A stretch of 50,393 nt of DNA from an uncultured Eubacteriales bacterium (GCA_900316205.1 ONBX01000026.1:1-50393), one strand, 5' to 3'; shown: positions 1 to 7,540, numbered from the stretch's first letter. The notes: generated from the letters alone by a model not told the origin. Numbers and translations are program-made.

Positions 1-2
1 GC

Positions 3-77
3 GAGGAAGACGAACAGCCGAAGGATCTGGAGCCTGACGAGGCGCTGGAGATCATCCTGGGAGGTGGCGAAGCATGA
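3..77 (+). CDS. C-terminal end of a phage protein (partial)
   Basis: An open frame enters from the left edge and ends at a TGA that overlaps the next start codon (ATGA). The 24 visible residues are acidic and end in IILGGGEA. The overlap shows translational coupling with the following tail-associated gene. The protein cannot be identified from so short a piece; by position it should be a structural or tail-fibre protein. Confidence 0.6.
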   Translation, partial: EEDEQPKDLEPDEALEIILGGGEA

Positions 78-499
78 CAAGAGAACGAGCCTTGCAGCTC
101 CGGGCCATGATCGAGAAGGCCAGCGTCAGCCTCCCGGATGAGGACGCGCTGGAGGCGGTGGAGCTGTTTCCGGCCTGGGCAGCGGACACGGCGTATGCGG
201 CAGACCAGCGGGTGCGGTATGGCGGGTCGTCGGGGACGCCGACCCCTACACTCTATAAATGCGTGCAGGGCCACACTTCGCAGGCCGACTGGACGCCGGA
301 CAAGACCCCGGCCCTCTGGACCGAGGTGGCAAAGCCCGGAGAGATCCCCGTCTGGCGGCAGCCCACCGGTGTGCAGGACGCCTACAACAAGGGCGACCGG
401 GTGCACTATCCCGACGCGGACGGGCCGGTGTATGAGAGCACCGTGGACGCAAACGTCTACAGCCCGGAGGCCTATCCCGCCGGGTGGAGGCTGGTGTGA
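74..499 (+). CDS. Phage tail-associated carbohydrate-binding protein
   Basis: A 141-aa protein, probably a virion or tail-tip component. After an N-terminal helix of about 25 residues there are two aromatic-rich modules: W-x-A-D-T-x-Y-A-A-D-Q-R-V-R-Y around residue 34 and D-A-Y-N-K-G-D-R-V-H-Y around residue 102. Each is followed by an L-Y-K-C or V-Y-E-S strand and a closing W. This is the pattern of chitin-binding CBM5/12-like modules often found at the end of phage baseplate and fibre proteins. The start overlaps the stop of the previous gene. A role in binding host surface glycan is family knowledge; the module assignment is by eye. Confidence 0.7.
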   Translation: MTRERALQLRAMIEKASVSLPDEDALEAVELFPAWAADTAYAADQRVRYGGSSGTPTPTLYKCVQGHTSQADWTPDKTPALWTEVAKPGEIPVWRQPTGVQDAYNKGDRVHYPDADGPVYESTVDANVYSPEAYPAGWRLV

Positions 500-594
500 T
501 GAGAGACTTTCTGTTCGTCCTGCTGGCCTGCTTCACGTTCTGGCTGGCTGGCGGTCCCGACAAGATGGAGGACGAGTACGATGCCTTACCGTAA
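499..594 (+). CDS. 31-aa single-span membrane peptide of the phage lysis region
   Basis: The start codon overlaps the stop of the tail gene (TGATG). The peptide begins MRDFLFVLLACFTFWLAGG, one hydrophobic helix with a short charged N-terminus, followed by an acidic tail. It could be an auxiliary holin or spanin-like small protein, but no family is recognised. Its end overlaps the next small ORF, as expected of a real coupled gene in a phage late operon. Reality as a translated gene is moderately likely. Confidence 0.5.
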   Translation: MRDFLFVLLACFTFWLAGGPDKMEDEYDALP

Positions 595-676
595 GATTAC
601 CTACCTGGAGCAGATGTGGTATCTGCTCCGCTACAAGCTCCGGGAACTGCTCGGAAAGGAGAAAGACAATGACTGA
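581..676 (+). CDS. 31-aa basic peptide of the phage lysis region
   Basis: A short frame beginning MPYRKITYLEQMWYLLRY and rich in aromatic and basic residues. It overlaps the preceding small gene by 14 nt and the endolysin start by 8 nt. Small ORFs of this type (often annotated as XkdX-like or unknown) lie between tail and lysis genes in many Firmicute phages. A specific family is not claimed; the continuous chain of overlaps is the main support. Confidence 0.45.
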   Translation: MPYRKITYLEQMWYLLRYKLRELLGKEKDND

Positions 677-1526
677 AAACGAACTGCGGGCGCGGGTGTG
701 CGCTCTGGCGGAGAGCTGGGTAGGCAAAAAGCAGGCAGACGGTTCTCATAGGGAGATCATCGACATTTATAACCAAATCCGACCTCTGCCACGCGGCTAC
801 AAGATGACCTATACCGATTTCTGGTGCGCGGCGACTGTGTCCGCTCTGGCCCAGGCGCTGGGCCTTACGGACTACATCTTCCCGGAATGCAGCTGCGACA
901 GGATGATCCAGCTGTATAAGCAGCATGGCCGCTGGATGGAGGACGACGCCTATGTGCCAAAGCCGGGGGACGTGATCTTTTATGACTGGGATGACTCTGG
1001 CGCAGGGGACAATACCGGCGCGTCTGATCACGTCGGCACTGTGATCAGCGTCAGCGGCAGCGTGATCAACATCATCGAGGGCAACTGCGGCAAGGCTGTC
1101 CAGTGGACCGCCCGCCAGGTCAACGGCAGGTACATCCGGGGTTACGGTCTGCCGGACTACGCCGCAGCGGCCTCGGCCATCAACTTCCACGAGGATCCCG
1201 AGGACGATCCTCCCGCGGCGGAGGTCCCGGAGGAGGCGGTGTCCATTCCGGACACGCCCGCCACCGTCACGCTGCCGGCGCTCCCCGAGGGCTGGCACTA
1301 CGTCGCCCTGCCCGACCTTCAGATCGGCGATGAGTCCGAGGCCGTGCGCGCTGCGCAGCTGCTCCTCAAGGGGCATGGATACTCCATCGGCTGGATGGGT
1401 GCGGATGGGGAATATGGCCCGAAGACAGAGGCCGCCGTTGGCAAATTCCGGCGCGACCGGGAGATCGTCAGCGACAGCGTAATTGGCATCGGCCCGGAGG
1501 CCTGGGGCAAGCTGATCTGTGACTGA
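669..1526 (+). CDS. Phage endolysin: CHAP amidase/endopeptidase with PG-binding domain
   Basis: A 285-aa lytic enzyme expected to cut peptidoglycan at the end of the phage cycle. The N-terminal half is a CHAP-like domain with Cys53 in the W-C-A-A-T motif, His121 in D-H-V-G and Glu137/Asn139 in IIEGNCG, fitting a Cys-His-Glu/Asn catalytic set. A Pro/Glu-rich linker follows at about residues 175-205. The C-terminal 70 residues carry a PG_binding_1 repeat (SEAVRAAQLLLKGHGY then DGEYGPKTEAAVGKF). The ATG at 669 is chosen because it overlaps the preceding stop and follows a GGAAAGGAGA ribosome site; an open frame continues upstream but is not protein-like. It precedes the holin in the same transcript. 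Confidence 0.9.
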   Translation: MTENELRARVCALAESWVGKKQADGSHREIIDIYNQIRPLPRGYKMTYTDFWCAATVSALAQALGLTDYIFPECSCDRMIQLYKQHGRWMEDDAYVPKPGDVIFYDWDDSGAGDNTGASDHVGTVISVSGSVINIIEGNCGKAVQWTARQVNGRYIRGYGLPDYAAAASAINFHEDPEDDPPAAEVPEEAVSIPDTPATVTLPALPEGWHYVALPDLQIGDESEAVRAAQLLLKGHGYSIGWMGADGEYGPKTEAAVGKFRRDREIVSDSVIGIGPEAWGKLICD

Positions 1527-1538
1527 GAGGGCGCTTCC

Positions 1539-1859
1539 ATGCTGAGACGGAAAGAATTTTCCCAGGTCCAGCACCTGGAGGATCCGATCTATGCCATGAT
1601 CCCCGGGGAGCCCGAGCTGGAGGACGGTGTGCTCTACATCGTGGATGGCCCGCACTATGTAGAGTACAAATGCCCCTGCGGCTGCGGCAACGTGGTCATG
1701 CTCCCGTACTACACGGGGGAGGAGAAGCAGGGGGACTGGGGTTGGAAGCTGGAGGAGCACGGAGGGCGGGCCACGTTGCAGCCGTCTGTGTTTTCCAGGC
1801 TGTGGCCGTGCGGATCCCACTATTTCATCAGAGACAACCGCATCGTTTGGTGCGGGTAA
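1539..1859 (+). CDS. DUF6527 family protein
   Basis: A 106-aa soluble protein of unknown function. The Cys-rich motif K-C-P-C-G-C-G at about residues 45-51, the LQPSVF strand and the closing S-H-Y-F-I-R-D-N-R-I-V-W segment match DUF6527, a small probable metal-binding family found in phages and other mobile elements. It sits between endolysin and holin, 12 nt after the former and 15 nt before the latter. The Cys residues suggest zinc binding (inference). A GAGAGG ribosome site precedes the ATG. Confidence 0.75.
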   Translation: MLRRKEFSQVQHLEDPIYAMIPGEPELEDGVLYIVDGPHYVEYKCPCGCGNVVMLPYYTGEEKQGDWGWKLEEHGGRATLQPSVFSRLWPCGSHYFIRDNRIVWCG

Positions 1860-1874
1860 AAAGGAGGTTTACTT

Positions 1875-2408
1875 ATGCACGCGAAGACTATCTACTACAG
1901 CGCCCTGGCCGTGCTGGCCGCTGCCGGGGCAACGATTGCCGAAGCTCTGGGCGGCTGGGACACGGCTCTGCAGACCCTGGTCATCCTCATGGCCATCGAC
2001 TACGCCACGGGCATCCTCTGCGCGGTCGTCTGGCGTAAGAGCCCCAAGAGCGAGACCGGAGCCTTCGAATCGAAAGCGAGCTTGAAGGGCCTGATCCGCA
2101 AAGGGGCGATCTTGCTTATGGTGTTCATTGCCGCCAGGCTGGATCTGCTCATGGGAACCGAAGTGGCGAGGCTCGCTGTCATTATGTTCTTCTGCGCGAA
2201 TGATGGCTTCAGCATCATCGAGAACCTGGGCATCATGGGCGTCCCCATGCCGGACATCATCAAGAACGGCTTTGAGCTGCTCAGAAAGCAGAGCACTCCA
2301 GCGACGCCCGTGCCCGAGTCCCCGGTGCCGGCCGAGACGGCAAAAAAGGAAAGCTATCCCGGCCAGATCGAGGCGGAGATCAACTGGCACGAAGATCATC
2401 CGGAATAA
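1875..2408 (+). CDS. Phage holin (TcdE/toxin-secretion holin family)
   Basis: A 177-aa membrane protein expected to form lesions that release the endolysin. It shows hydrophobic segments near residues 7-24, 33-53, 76-92 and 96-112, the conserved M-A-I-D-Y-A-T-G-I motif after the second segment, and the S-K-A-S-L-K-G-L-I-R-K amphipathic loop typical of Phage_holin_4 proteins. The C-terminal 50 residues are a Pro/Ala/Glu-rich cytoplasmic tail. A strong AAAGGAGG ribosome site precedes the ATG. It is the last phage gene before the tRNA cluster. Confidence 0.9.
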   Translation: MHAKTIYYSALAVLAAAGATIAEALGGWDTALQTLVILMAIDYATGILCAVVWRKSPKSETGAFESKASLKGLIRKGAILLMVFIAARLDLLMGTEVARLAVIMFFCANDGFSIIENLGIMGVPMPDIIKNGFELLRKQSTPATPVPESPVPAETAKKESYPGQIEAEINWHEDHPE

Positions 2409-2415
2409 CAACAAA

Positions 2416-2445
2416 CGCCCCGGAGGAATGAGTCCTTCCGGGGCG
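2416..2445 (+). terminator. Hairpin after the holin
   Basis: A 9-bp GC stem (CGCCCCGGA with TCCGGGGCG) lies 8 nt after the holin stop. It lacks a U-run, so it may be a weak or factor-assisted terminator of the phage late operon. Confidence 0.5.
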
Positions 2446-2450
2446 TGAAT

Positions 2451-2502
2451 TGAGGCCGGTTTTGAGGCCGGGAGCCTCGTATGAGGCCGGTTTTGAGGCC
2501 GG
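2451..2502. repeat. Two 21-bp direct repeats at the phage/tRNA boundary
   Basis: A 21-bp unit built from TGAGGCCGG-TTT-TGAGGCCGG occurs at 2451-2471 and again, identically, at 2482-2502, giving four TGAGGCCGG boxes in 52 bp. The regular spacing suggests protein-binding sites such as integrase or excisionase arm sites near an attachment site, but that role is inference. Confidence 0.7.
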
Positions 2503-2552
2503 AAAACTGAGCAGTATAGTGCCGTCTTGAGCACGCTTGAGGAAAGCAAAAA

Positions 2553-2584
2553 GCCCGTAAACCGTTGAGTTTACGGGCCTTTTC
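2553..2584. terminator. Bidirectional terminator after tRNA-Lys
   Basis: A 10-bp stem (GCCCGTAAAC / GTTTACGGGC) with a 6-nt loop is flanked by A-rich sequence on the left (U-run for the minus-strand tRNA transcript) and CTTTT on the right. It fits as the end of the tRNA operon and as a stop for phage read-through. Confidence 0.85.
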
Positions 2585-2585
2585 G

Positions 2586-2661
2586 TGGTGCTCCAGCGGG
2601 GATTCGAACCCCGGACACCCTGCTTAAAAGGCAGGTGCTCTGCCTACTGAGCTACTGGGGC
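2586..2661 (-). tRNA. tRNA-Lys(UUU)
   Basis: A full cloverleaf on the minus strand with encoded CCA. The anticodon loop reads CTTTTAA between CCTGC and GCAGG, giving anticodon UUU. The acceptor stem GCCCCAG / CTGGAGC has one C3-A70 mismatch. The 3' end faces the prophage, consistent with use as an integration site. Confidence 0.93.
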
Positions 2662-2662
2662 G

Positions 2663-2736
2663 TGGCTGGGATGGCGGGACTCGAACCCACTATATCGGAG
2701 TCAAAGTCCGGTGTGTTACCATTACACTACATCCCA
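2663..2736 (-). tRNA. tRNA-Gln(UUG)
   Basis: Minus strand, acceptor TGGGATG / CATCCCA, discriminator G, encoded CCA. The anticodon loop is CTTTGAC (UUG). The anticodon stem CCGGA / TCCGA has a C-A mismatch at 27-43. It lies one nucleotide upstream of tRNA-Lys in the same transcript. Confidence 0.92.
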
Positions 2737-2755
2737 TTATGCAGGACTTCCTGCT

Positions 2756-2783
2756 AAAACAGCCCGGCAATTACCGGGCTGTT
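2756..2783 (-). terminator. Hairpin between tRNA-His and tRNA-Gln
   Basis: A 10-bp perfect stem (AACAGCCCGG / CCGGGCTGTT), read on the minus strand, is followed by TTTTAGC. It lies inside the tRNA array, so it is either a partial terminator or a processing hairpin between tRNA units. Confidence 0.6.
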
Positions 2784-2793
2784 GCTGGTAAAG

Positions 2794-2870
2794 TGGGGTG
2801 GGATATGGGGCTCGAACCCACGACACCCGGAACCACAATCCGGTGCTCTACCAACTGAGCTAATCCCACC
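2794..2870 (-). tRNA. tRNA-His(GUG)
   Basis: Minus strand, with the extra G(-1) of histidine tRNAs pairing with C73, encoded CCA, and anticodon loop TTGTGGT (GUG). Confidence 0.95.
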
Positions 2871-2936
2871 ATATCAGTTTCTCCGCCGGGAGGGTGGACA
2901 AACCGCTGCGCCAAACCTGCTGCCACCCTCTGGCGT

Positions 2937-3013
2937 TGGCACGCCAAGAGGGATTCGAACCCCCGACCTACTGCTTAGAAGGCAGTTGCTCTATCCTGCT
3001 GAGCTATTGGCGC
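2937..3013 (-). tRNA. tRNA-Arg(UCU)
   Basis: Minus strand, acceptor GCGCCAA / TTGGCGT (G1-U72 wobble), encoded CCA, anticodon loop CTTCTAA (UCU). Confidence 0.94.
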
Positions 3014-3040
3014 ATATGCGCTGCACCCGCGAGCATTCAA

Positions 3041-3114
3041 TGGAGCGGGTGATGGGAATCGAACCCACGTATCCAGCTTGGAAGGCTGGTGTTCTACCAT
3101 TGAACTACACCCGC
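3041..3114 (-). tRNA. tRNA-Gly(UCC)
   Basis: Minus strand, acceptor GCGGGTG / CACCCGC, discriminator U, encoded CCA, anticodon loop CTTCCAA (UCC). It is the promoter-proximal gene of the five-tRNA array. Confidence 0.95.
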
Positions 3115-3188
3115 ATGGCCGGTTCCTCATTCAGCCATGAATACCATAGAATCACGGGTCATGTCAACTAAAATTTTTCAAGTACTCT

Positions 3189-3220
3189 AAAAAAAAACGA
3201 GGCGACCATACGGCCGCCTC
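3189..3220 (-). terminator. Terminator of the Big_3 surface protein gene
   Basis: On the minus strand, a GAGGCG...CGCCTC stem is followed by a run of nine T residues (A-run 3189-3197 on the plus strand), 20 bp after the stop of the minus-strand gene. Confidence 0.88.
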
Positions 3221-3240
3221 AGATGCAGGCACATCGAAGT

Positions 3241-4560
3241 TCAGCGGCGGCGGAACAGATCCTTCACCGAATCCGTAAAGTACCTCCGCTCCTCCCGGTT
3301 GATGAAGAGCAGATAGCCTGCCAGCACCAGCAGCGCCAGCAGGGCGGCGCCAACGATGACCACCGCCAGAAGTCTGCCGGACTGGGCTGCCTCCCCTCCC
3401 GTCCGATCGGGGATCAGCTCCGGCTCCGGCAAAACTGTGGGCGCGGAAGGCACCACAGGGACGGAAGCCGGCTCGTTCTTCTCCGGCTGCTGGGCCGGAG
3501 CGGCGGGCGCATCAGGCCGCACCGTGACATAGTAACTGCACTGCAGCTCTCCTACCGTAACGGTGATCTCCTGCTGGCCCAGCTCCTCCAGCTGGCTCGG
3601 CGCGCACAGATAGCCCTGGTCCAGATATCTGGGATTGTCCTGGCTGCTGGTCTCCACAAGCACCAGGCCACTGGTGTCCAGCTGTTCACCCAGGTGATAG
3701 TCCAGCTTATCCGGCAGGCGGTACACGGCGATGCCGGCGGGCGCTTCCTCCTCCAGCACCTGGACCGTGAAGGTGCAGGTCTTCTCCCCGTAATACACGG
3801 TGATCACCTGCTGGCCAGGCGTGTCCAGCACCGTGGGCAGGCAGAGCAGATCGGTATAGGCATCCCGTGTGCCCTTGTTCGTGTACACCCGGATGCCCAG
3901 GCCGGAAGCGTCCAGCACGTCGCCCACGTCATACACGACCTTCACCGGCAGGCTCAGCACGCCGATGCCCTCGATCACCTCGGGCGGTTCCGCCACTTCC
4001 ACCTGGAAGTAGCAGAGCAATCCCTCGTAATTGACCTCGATGCTGCGGGTCCCGGCGTCCTCCAGGCGGGTGGGATAGAGGGCGAAGCCCTCCGTCACCA
4101 CATAGCTTTCCCCGTTGGACAGCTCCACCCGGATGCCCAGGCCCGTGGGATCCAGCACATCGCCGGCTTCATATTCTGTTTTCTCCGGCAGGGTCTCCAC
4201 GCTCACCGACTGGAGCGTGGGCTCCGGAACGTTCTGCTCGATGACATTGATGGTGCAGATGCTGTCGGTGCCGCTGTAATTGAACACCAGGTCATAGGAC
4301 CCCGGCTTTGTGGGGACGCCGCGGAGATAGACCTGGATGCCATCCTCGCTCTCCACAGTGTCCACGTAGAGCCCCTCCGGCAGGAGGGAAGGATCCGTCC
4401 AGAAGCTCCCTTCCGGATCCAGGGTGGCCAGCAGATGGTCCACCTCTACGCCCACGACCAACTCCCCCGGCGCGGGATAGATCACGTCCGCCGAGGCAGT
4501 GGCCGGTATGAGAAGCAGCAGCAGCAAAACAAGCAGCGCTGAAATACCTTGCTTTTTCAT
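3241..4560 (-). CDS. Secreted, membrane-anchored protein with bacterial Ig-like (Big_3) repeats
   Basis: A 439-aa exported protein of unknown role. Residues 1-24 form a signal peptide (MKKQ, a long Leu run, then ATASA). Three repeats beginning LPEKTEYEAGD (about 123), LPVKVVYDVGD (about 203) and LPDKLDYHLGE (about 282) each continue into L-D-x-x-G-L-x-x, the hallmark of the Big_3 (group 3 Ig-like) module of Gram-positive surface proteins. A Pro/Ala-rich stalk (about 345-390), one transmembrane helix (about 395-418) and a basic tail follow, so the protein is anchored with the repeats outside. It has its own sigma-A promoter and a good terminator, so it is monocistronic. The start is preceded by an AAAGGGTA-type weak ribosome site. 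Confidence 0.85.
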   Translation of the reverse strand: MKKQGISALLVLLLLLLIPATASADVIYPAPGELVVGVEVDHLLATLDPEGSFWTDPSLLPEGLYVDTVESEDGIQVYLRGVPTKPGSYDLVFNYSGTDSICTINVIEQNVPEPTLQSVSVETLPEKTEYEAGDVLDPTGLGIRVELSNGESYVVTEGFALYPTRLEDAGTRSIEVNYEGLLCYFQVEVAEPPEVIEGIGVLSLPVKVVYDVGDVLDASGLGIRVYTNKGTRDAYTDLLCLPTVLDTPGQQVITVYYGEKTCTFTVQVLEEEAPAGIAVYRLPDKLDYHLGEQLDTSGLVLVETSSQDNPRYLDQGYLCAPSQLEELGQQEITVTVGELQCSYYVTVRPDAPAAPAQQPEKNEPASVPVVPSAPTVLPEPELIPDRTGGEAAQSGRLLAVVIVGAALLALLVLAGYLLFINREERRYFTDSVKDLFRRR

Positions 4561-4637
4561 GGAAACTCAATACCCTTTCCTGTCCAAAGCTCCATAGGCA
4601 GCGCGTATGGAGGCTGACTTTAACGGTATACGAAGTG

Positions 4638-4666
4638 AATATAACACTTTTTTACCGTTTTGTCAA
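4638..4666 (-). promoter_or_regulatory. Sigma-A promoter of the Big_3 protein gene
   Basis: On the minus strand TTGACA (4661-4666), a 17-bp spacer and TATATT (4638-4643) give a near-consensus vegetative promoter, with start of transcription about 70 bp before the coding region. Confidence 0.9.
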
Positions 4667-4714
4667 CATTTGAAAACTTTTTGGAAATATGACGCCGCAT
4701 TTGACGCTTTCCGG

Positions 4715-4743
4715 TTGCGATGACGGCGCTGCTGTGATAAACT
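4715..4743 (+). promoter_or_regulatory. Probable promoter of the GH13 glucosidase gene
   Basis: TTGCGA, 17 bp, TAAACT with an extended -10 TG, about 30 bp before the ATG. It is weaker than the divergent promoter facing it. Confidence 0.6.
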
Positions 4744-4774
4744 GGAAGCGAAAAACATACGGGAGGCAGGACAC

Positions 4775-6451
4775 ATGGCAAAGACAGCGTGGTATAAGGA
4801 GATGGCCGTCTACCAGATCTGGACCCGGAGCTTCTGCGACGGGAACGGGGACGGCATCGGCGACCTTTGGGGCGTACTGAGCAAGCTGGATTACATCAAG
4901 AGCCTGGGGGTGGATGCCATCTGGTTCTCCCCCATTTACCCCTCGCCCAACGCGGATTACGGCTACGACATCTCCGACTATAAGAATATCCACCCGGATT
5001 TCGGCGATCTGGAGCTGTTCAAGAAGGTCCTGGCCGAGGCCCACGACCGGGGGCTGAAGGTCTTCATGGACCTGGTGGTGAACCACAGCTCCGACGAGCA
5101 CCCCTGGTTTCTGGAGAGCAAGAAGAGCCGGGACAATCCCTATCACGATTACTATTACTGGCGCCCCGGCAAGCGCCTGGGCCGCCGCCGGCTGCCTCCC
5201 AACAACTGGACCAGTCTGTTCGAGGGCGGCGCCTGGGAATATGACCCGGGACTCGACGAATATTATCTGCATCTTTTCGCGAAAAAACAGCCGGACCTGA
5301 ACATGGCCAATCCCAAGGTCCGGGAGGAAGTGAAGGACATCCTGCGCTTCTGGCTGGACCTGGGAGTGGACGGTTTCCGGGAGGACGTGGTCACCTTCAT
5401 CGCCAAGACCGAGGGGCTGCCGGACTGCCATCCCTGGATCCCCGTGGCCAACGGCATGAAGCACTACAGCAATCTGCCCGCCGCGAAGGAGTATCTGGCG
5501 GAGTTCAAGCGGGACGTGCTGGATCACTACGACTGCTTCACCGTGGGGGAAAGCCCCATGACCACCGCGGACACCGCCCTGCGCTACGTCACCGAGGGGG
5601 AGGATCAGGTGCTGGACGAGATGATCGCCTTCTCCCATATGGAGGCCGACTGCCTGGCCACCGACATGATCCGCCGGCCCTTCAATCTGCGCAAGATGAA
5701 GAAGGCCTTCAGCTCCTGGCAGATGAAGCTCCAGGGCAAGGCCTGGAACGCGCTTTACATTGAAAACCACGACCATCCCCGCATCATCAGCCGCTACGGC
5801 AGCGAGAAATACCACGACGAGAGCGGCAAGATGCTGGCCGCCATGTACATGCTCCAGCGGGGCACGCCCTTTATCTACCAGGGTCAGGAGATCGGCATGA
5901 CCAACATGCGCCTGCCAAGCACCGACCTCTACCCCGACGTGATGACCCAGAACAGCGTACGCATCATGTCCAGGTTCATGCTCCCCGGCCAGGTGCTGAA
6001 GACCGTTCAGGAGGGTGCAAGGGACAATGCCCGCAGTCCGGTCCAGTGGTCGGCGGAGAAGAACGCGGGCTTCACCACCGGCACCCCCTGGTTCCAGGTG
6101 AACGAGAACTATCCGCGGATCAATGTGGCCGCCCAGGAGGACGACCCCAATTCCCTGCTGAACTTCTATCGGAAGCTGCTGCGCTTCCGCAAGGAGAATC
6201 CGGTGGTCCTCTGGGGCGATTATGTGGAGCTGCTACCCGAGGACAAGAACCTCTATGTCTATGAGCGCAACTACAGCGGCAGGAAGCTTCTGGTGGTCTG
6301 CTCCTTTACGGACAAGCAGGTCCGCTTCCAGGCGCCGGCCGGCATCGAGCTGGACGAGAAGGCCCTTGCTCTCTCCAATTACGACATGAACATGGTCATT
6401 GCCAACGGCTTCACCACCCGGCCCTATGAGCTGCGGGTCTACCTGTTTTAA
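4775..6451 (+). CDS. GH13 oligo-1,6-glucosidase / alpha-glucosidase
   Basis: A 558-aa cytoplasmic glycoside hydrolase of GH13 subfamily 31, expected to release glucose from isomalto-oligosaccharides or related alpha-glucosides. The nucleophile is Asp204 in G-F-R-E-D-V-V, the acid/base Glu259 in V-G-E-S, and the third carboxylate Asp333 in E-N-H-D-H-P-R. The QPDLN motif and Val directly after the nucleophile are features associated with alpha-1,6 rather than alpha-1,4 preference. Length and beta-sandwich C-terminus are normal for the family. An AGGAGG-like site (GGGAGGCAGG) precedes the ATG. No transporter or regulator gene is adjacent, so the substrate is inferred from motifs only; trehalose-6-phosphate hydrolase is a less likely alternative. 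Confidence 0.9.
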   Translation: MAKTAWYKEMAVYQIWTRSFCDGNGDGIGDLWGVLSKLDYIKSLGVDAIWFSPIYPSPNADYGYDISDYKNIHPDFGDLELFKKVLAEAHDRGLKVFMDLVVNHSSDEHPWFLESKKSRDNPYHDYYYWRPGKRLGRRRLPPNNWTSLFEGGAWEYDPGLDEYYLHLFAKKQPDLNMANPKVREEVKDILRFWLDLGVDGFREDVVTFIAKTEGLPDCHPWIPVANGMKHYSNLPAAKEYLAEFKRDVLDHYDCFTVGESPMTTADTALRYVTEGEDQVLDEMIAFSHMEADCLATDMIRRPFNLRKMKKAFSSWQMKLQGKAWNALYIENHDHPRIISRYGSEKYHDESGKMLAAMYMLQRGTPFIYQGQEIGMTNMRLPSTDLYPDVMTQNSVRIMSRFMLPGQVLKTVQEGARDNARSPVQWSAEKNAGFTTGTPWFQVNENYPRINVAAQEDDPNSLLNFYRKLLRFRKENPVVLWGDYVELLPEDKNLYVYERNYSGRKLLVVCSFTDKQVRFQAPAGIELDEKALALSNYDMNMVIANGFTTRPYELRVYLF

Positions 6452-6655
6452 TCAATTGCGAAACAAGTTTCGCAATTGAAAACTCGCGCTCATCGCAGCG
6501 GGCAATGGCCCGCTTTGGTCGGCGCGAGGCCTCGCCATGCTCGGCTCAGGGTGTTTTTGAGAAAGCAAAGCTCCCTCAAAAACGATTTGAATTGTCTGAA
6601 ATATCGTATTCTCAACGCCCGTTGGGAGCAATAACTGTTTGATCAAGGAGATAGT
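6452..6655. other. Structured non-coding spacer with three hairpins
   Basis: One base after the glucosidase stop lies a perfect 12-bp stem with a 4-nt loop (6452-6479). Then come AGCGGGCAATGGCCCGCT (about 6497-6514) and a GTTTTTGAG...CTCAAAAAC stem (about 6553-6582). None has a clean U-run. The block has the look of a dispersed intergenic element, but no second copy is visible in this window. No gene is seen in it. Confidence 0.55.
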
Positions 6656-7525
6656 ATGCGGGACTGTACGGAACATGCCTACGCCAAACTGAATCTTTCT
6701 CTGGATGTGACCGCCCGGCGGGAGGACGGCTACCATGACCTGGCCATGCTGATGCAGACCGTGTCCCTCTGCGATGAGGTGCGCCTGCGCTTTCAGGACG
6801 ACGGTAATGTCCGCGCCGGCTCCAATCTGCGCTACATTCCCGGGGACGAGCGGAACCTGGCGGTCCGGGCCGCCCTGCGCTTCCTGGCGGCCGTGGGCGA
6901 ACAGGGCCAGGGCCTGCAGATCGATCTGCGCAAGGAGATCCCCGTGGGCGCGGGGATGGGCGGCGGCTCCGCCGACGCTGCCGCAGTGCTCCGGGGCCTG
7001 AACCGGCTCTACGGCAACCCTCTGGACCGAAAGGCGCTGGAGCAGCTGGCCCAGCAGATCGGCTCGGATGTGGCCTTCTGTGTGGCAGGCGGCACGGCCC
7101 TGGCGGAAGGGCGGGGCGAAGTGCTCACGGACCTTCCACCCATGCCGGACTGCTGGTTCGTGATCCTGAAACCCGCCTTTTCCATCTCCACGCCGGAGCT
7201 CTATAAAAAGCTGGACAGCTCCCCCGTACGCATCCACCCGGACACCCAGGGTCTTCTCGCCGCCGTGGAGGCGGGGGATCTCCACGCCCTGTGCCGGCGG
7301 ATGTACAATGTGTTTGAAGAGGTGGACGACCGGCGGCTTCGCACCGTAGCGGAGCTGAAGGGCCGCCTGCTGGACCACAAGGCCCTGGGTGCCATGATGA
7401 CCGGTACCGGCTCCGCGGTTTTCGGCGTTTTCCAGGAGGAGGGTACTGCCCGGGAGGCCTGCGAGGCGCTGCGGCGGGAGGTAAAATTCAGCTGTACGGC
7501 AAAGCCCGTGGCGCGGATGCTTTGA
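6656..7525 (+). CDS. ispE: 4-diphosphocytidyl-2-C-methyl-D-erythritol kinase
   Basis: A 289-aa GHMP-superfamily kinase of the MEP isoprenoid pathway; it phosphorylates CDP-methylerythritol with ATP. The N-terminal A-Y-A-K-L-N-L-S-L motif holds the catalytic Lys11. The glycine-rich ATP loop PVGAGMGGGSADAAAVL starts at residue 96. Asp138 in G-S-D-V-A-F-C is the expected catalytic base. The C-terminal MMTGTGSAVFG motif completes the family signature. Length is normal. A CAAGGAGAT ribosome site precedes the ATG. It is followed after 15 bp by a small membrane protein gene, probably co-transcribed. Confidence 0.95.
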   Translation: MRDCTEHAYAKLNLSLDVTARREDGYHDLAMLMQTVSLCDEVRLRFQDDGNVRAGSNLRYIPGDERNLAVRAALRFLAAVGEQGQGLQIDLRKEIPVGAGMGGGSADAAAVLRGLNRLYGNPLDRKALEQLAQQIGSDVAFCVAGGTALAEGRGEVLTDLPPMPDCWFVILKPAFSISTPELYKKLDSSPVRIHPDTQGLLAAVEAGDLHALCRRMYNVFEEVDDRRLRTVAELKGRLLDHKALGAMMTGTGSAVFGVFQEEGTAREACEALRREVKFSCTAKPVARML

Positions 7526-7540
7526 GTAGAGGAGGAAAAG

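Larger units (their letters stand above)
1..2585 (+). mobile_element. Right end of a prophage (tail/lysis module) next to tRNA-Lys
   Basis: All genes from the window start to 2408 are co-directional, tightly overlapping (ATGA junctions) and of late phage type: tail-associated protein, endolysin, holin. The module stops at the 3' end of a minus-strand tRNA-Lys gene. tRNA 3' ends are classic attachment sites of tyrosine-integrase phages, and the phage lies on the side expected for integration there. The other end, the integrase and the attachment duplication are outside the window, so the exact boundary (set here at the tRNA end) is inference. Confidence 0.75.

Noticed and set aside
138-668. 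Upstream extension of the endolysin frame
   Set aside because: The 177 extra residues are Arg/Pro-rich shadow of the tail gene in another frame; the CHAP domain begins after the ATG at 669.
2782-3171. An open frame of 129 codons across the tRNA cluster
   Set aside because: It is translation through three tRNA genes on the opposite strand (W-G-S-N-P-R-H type peptides are typical of antisense tRNA).
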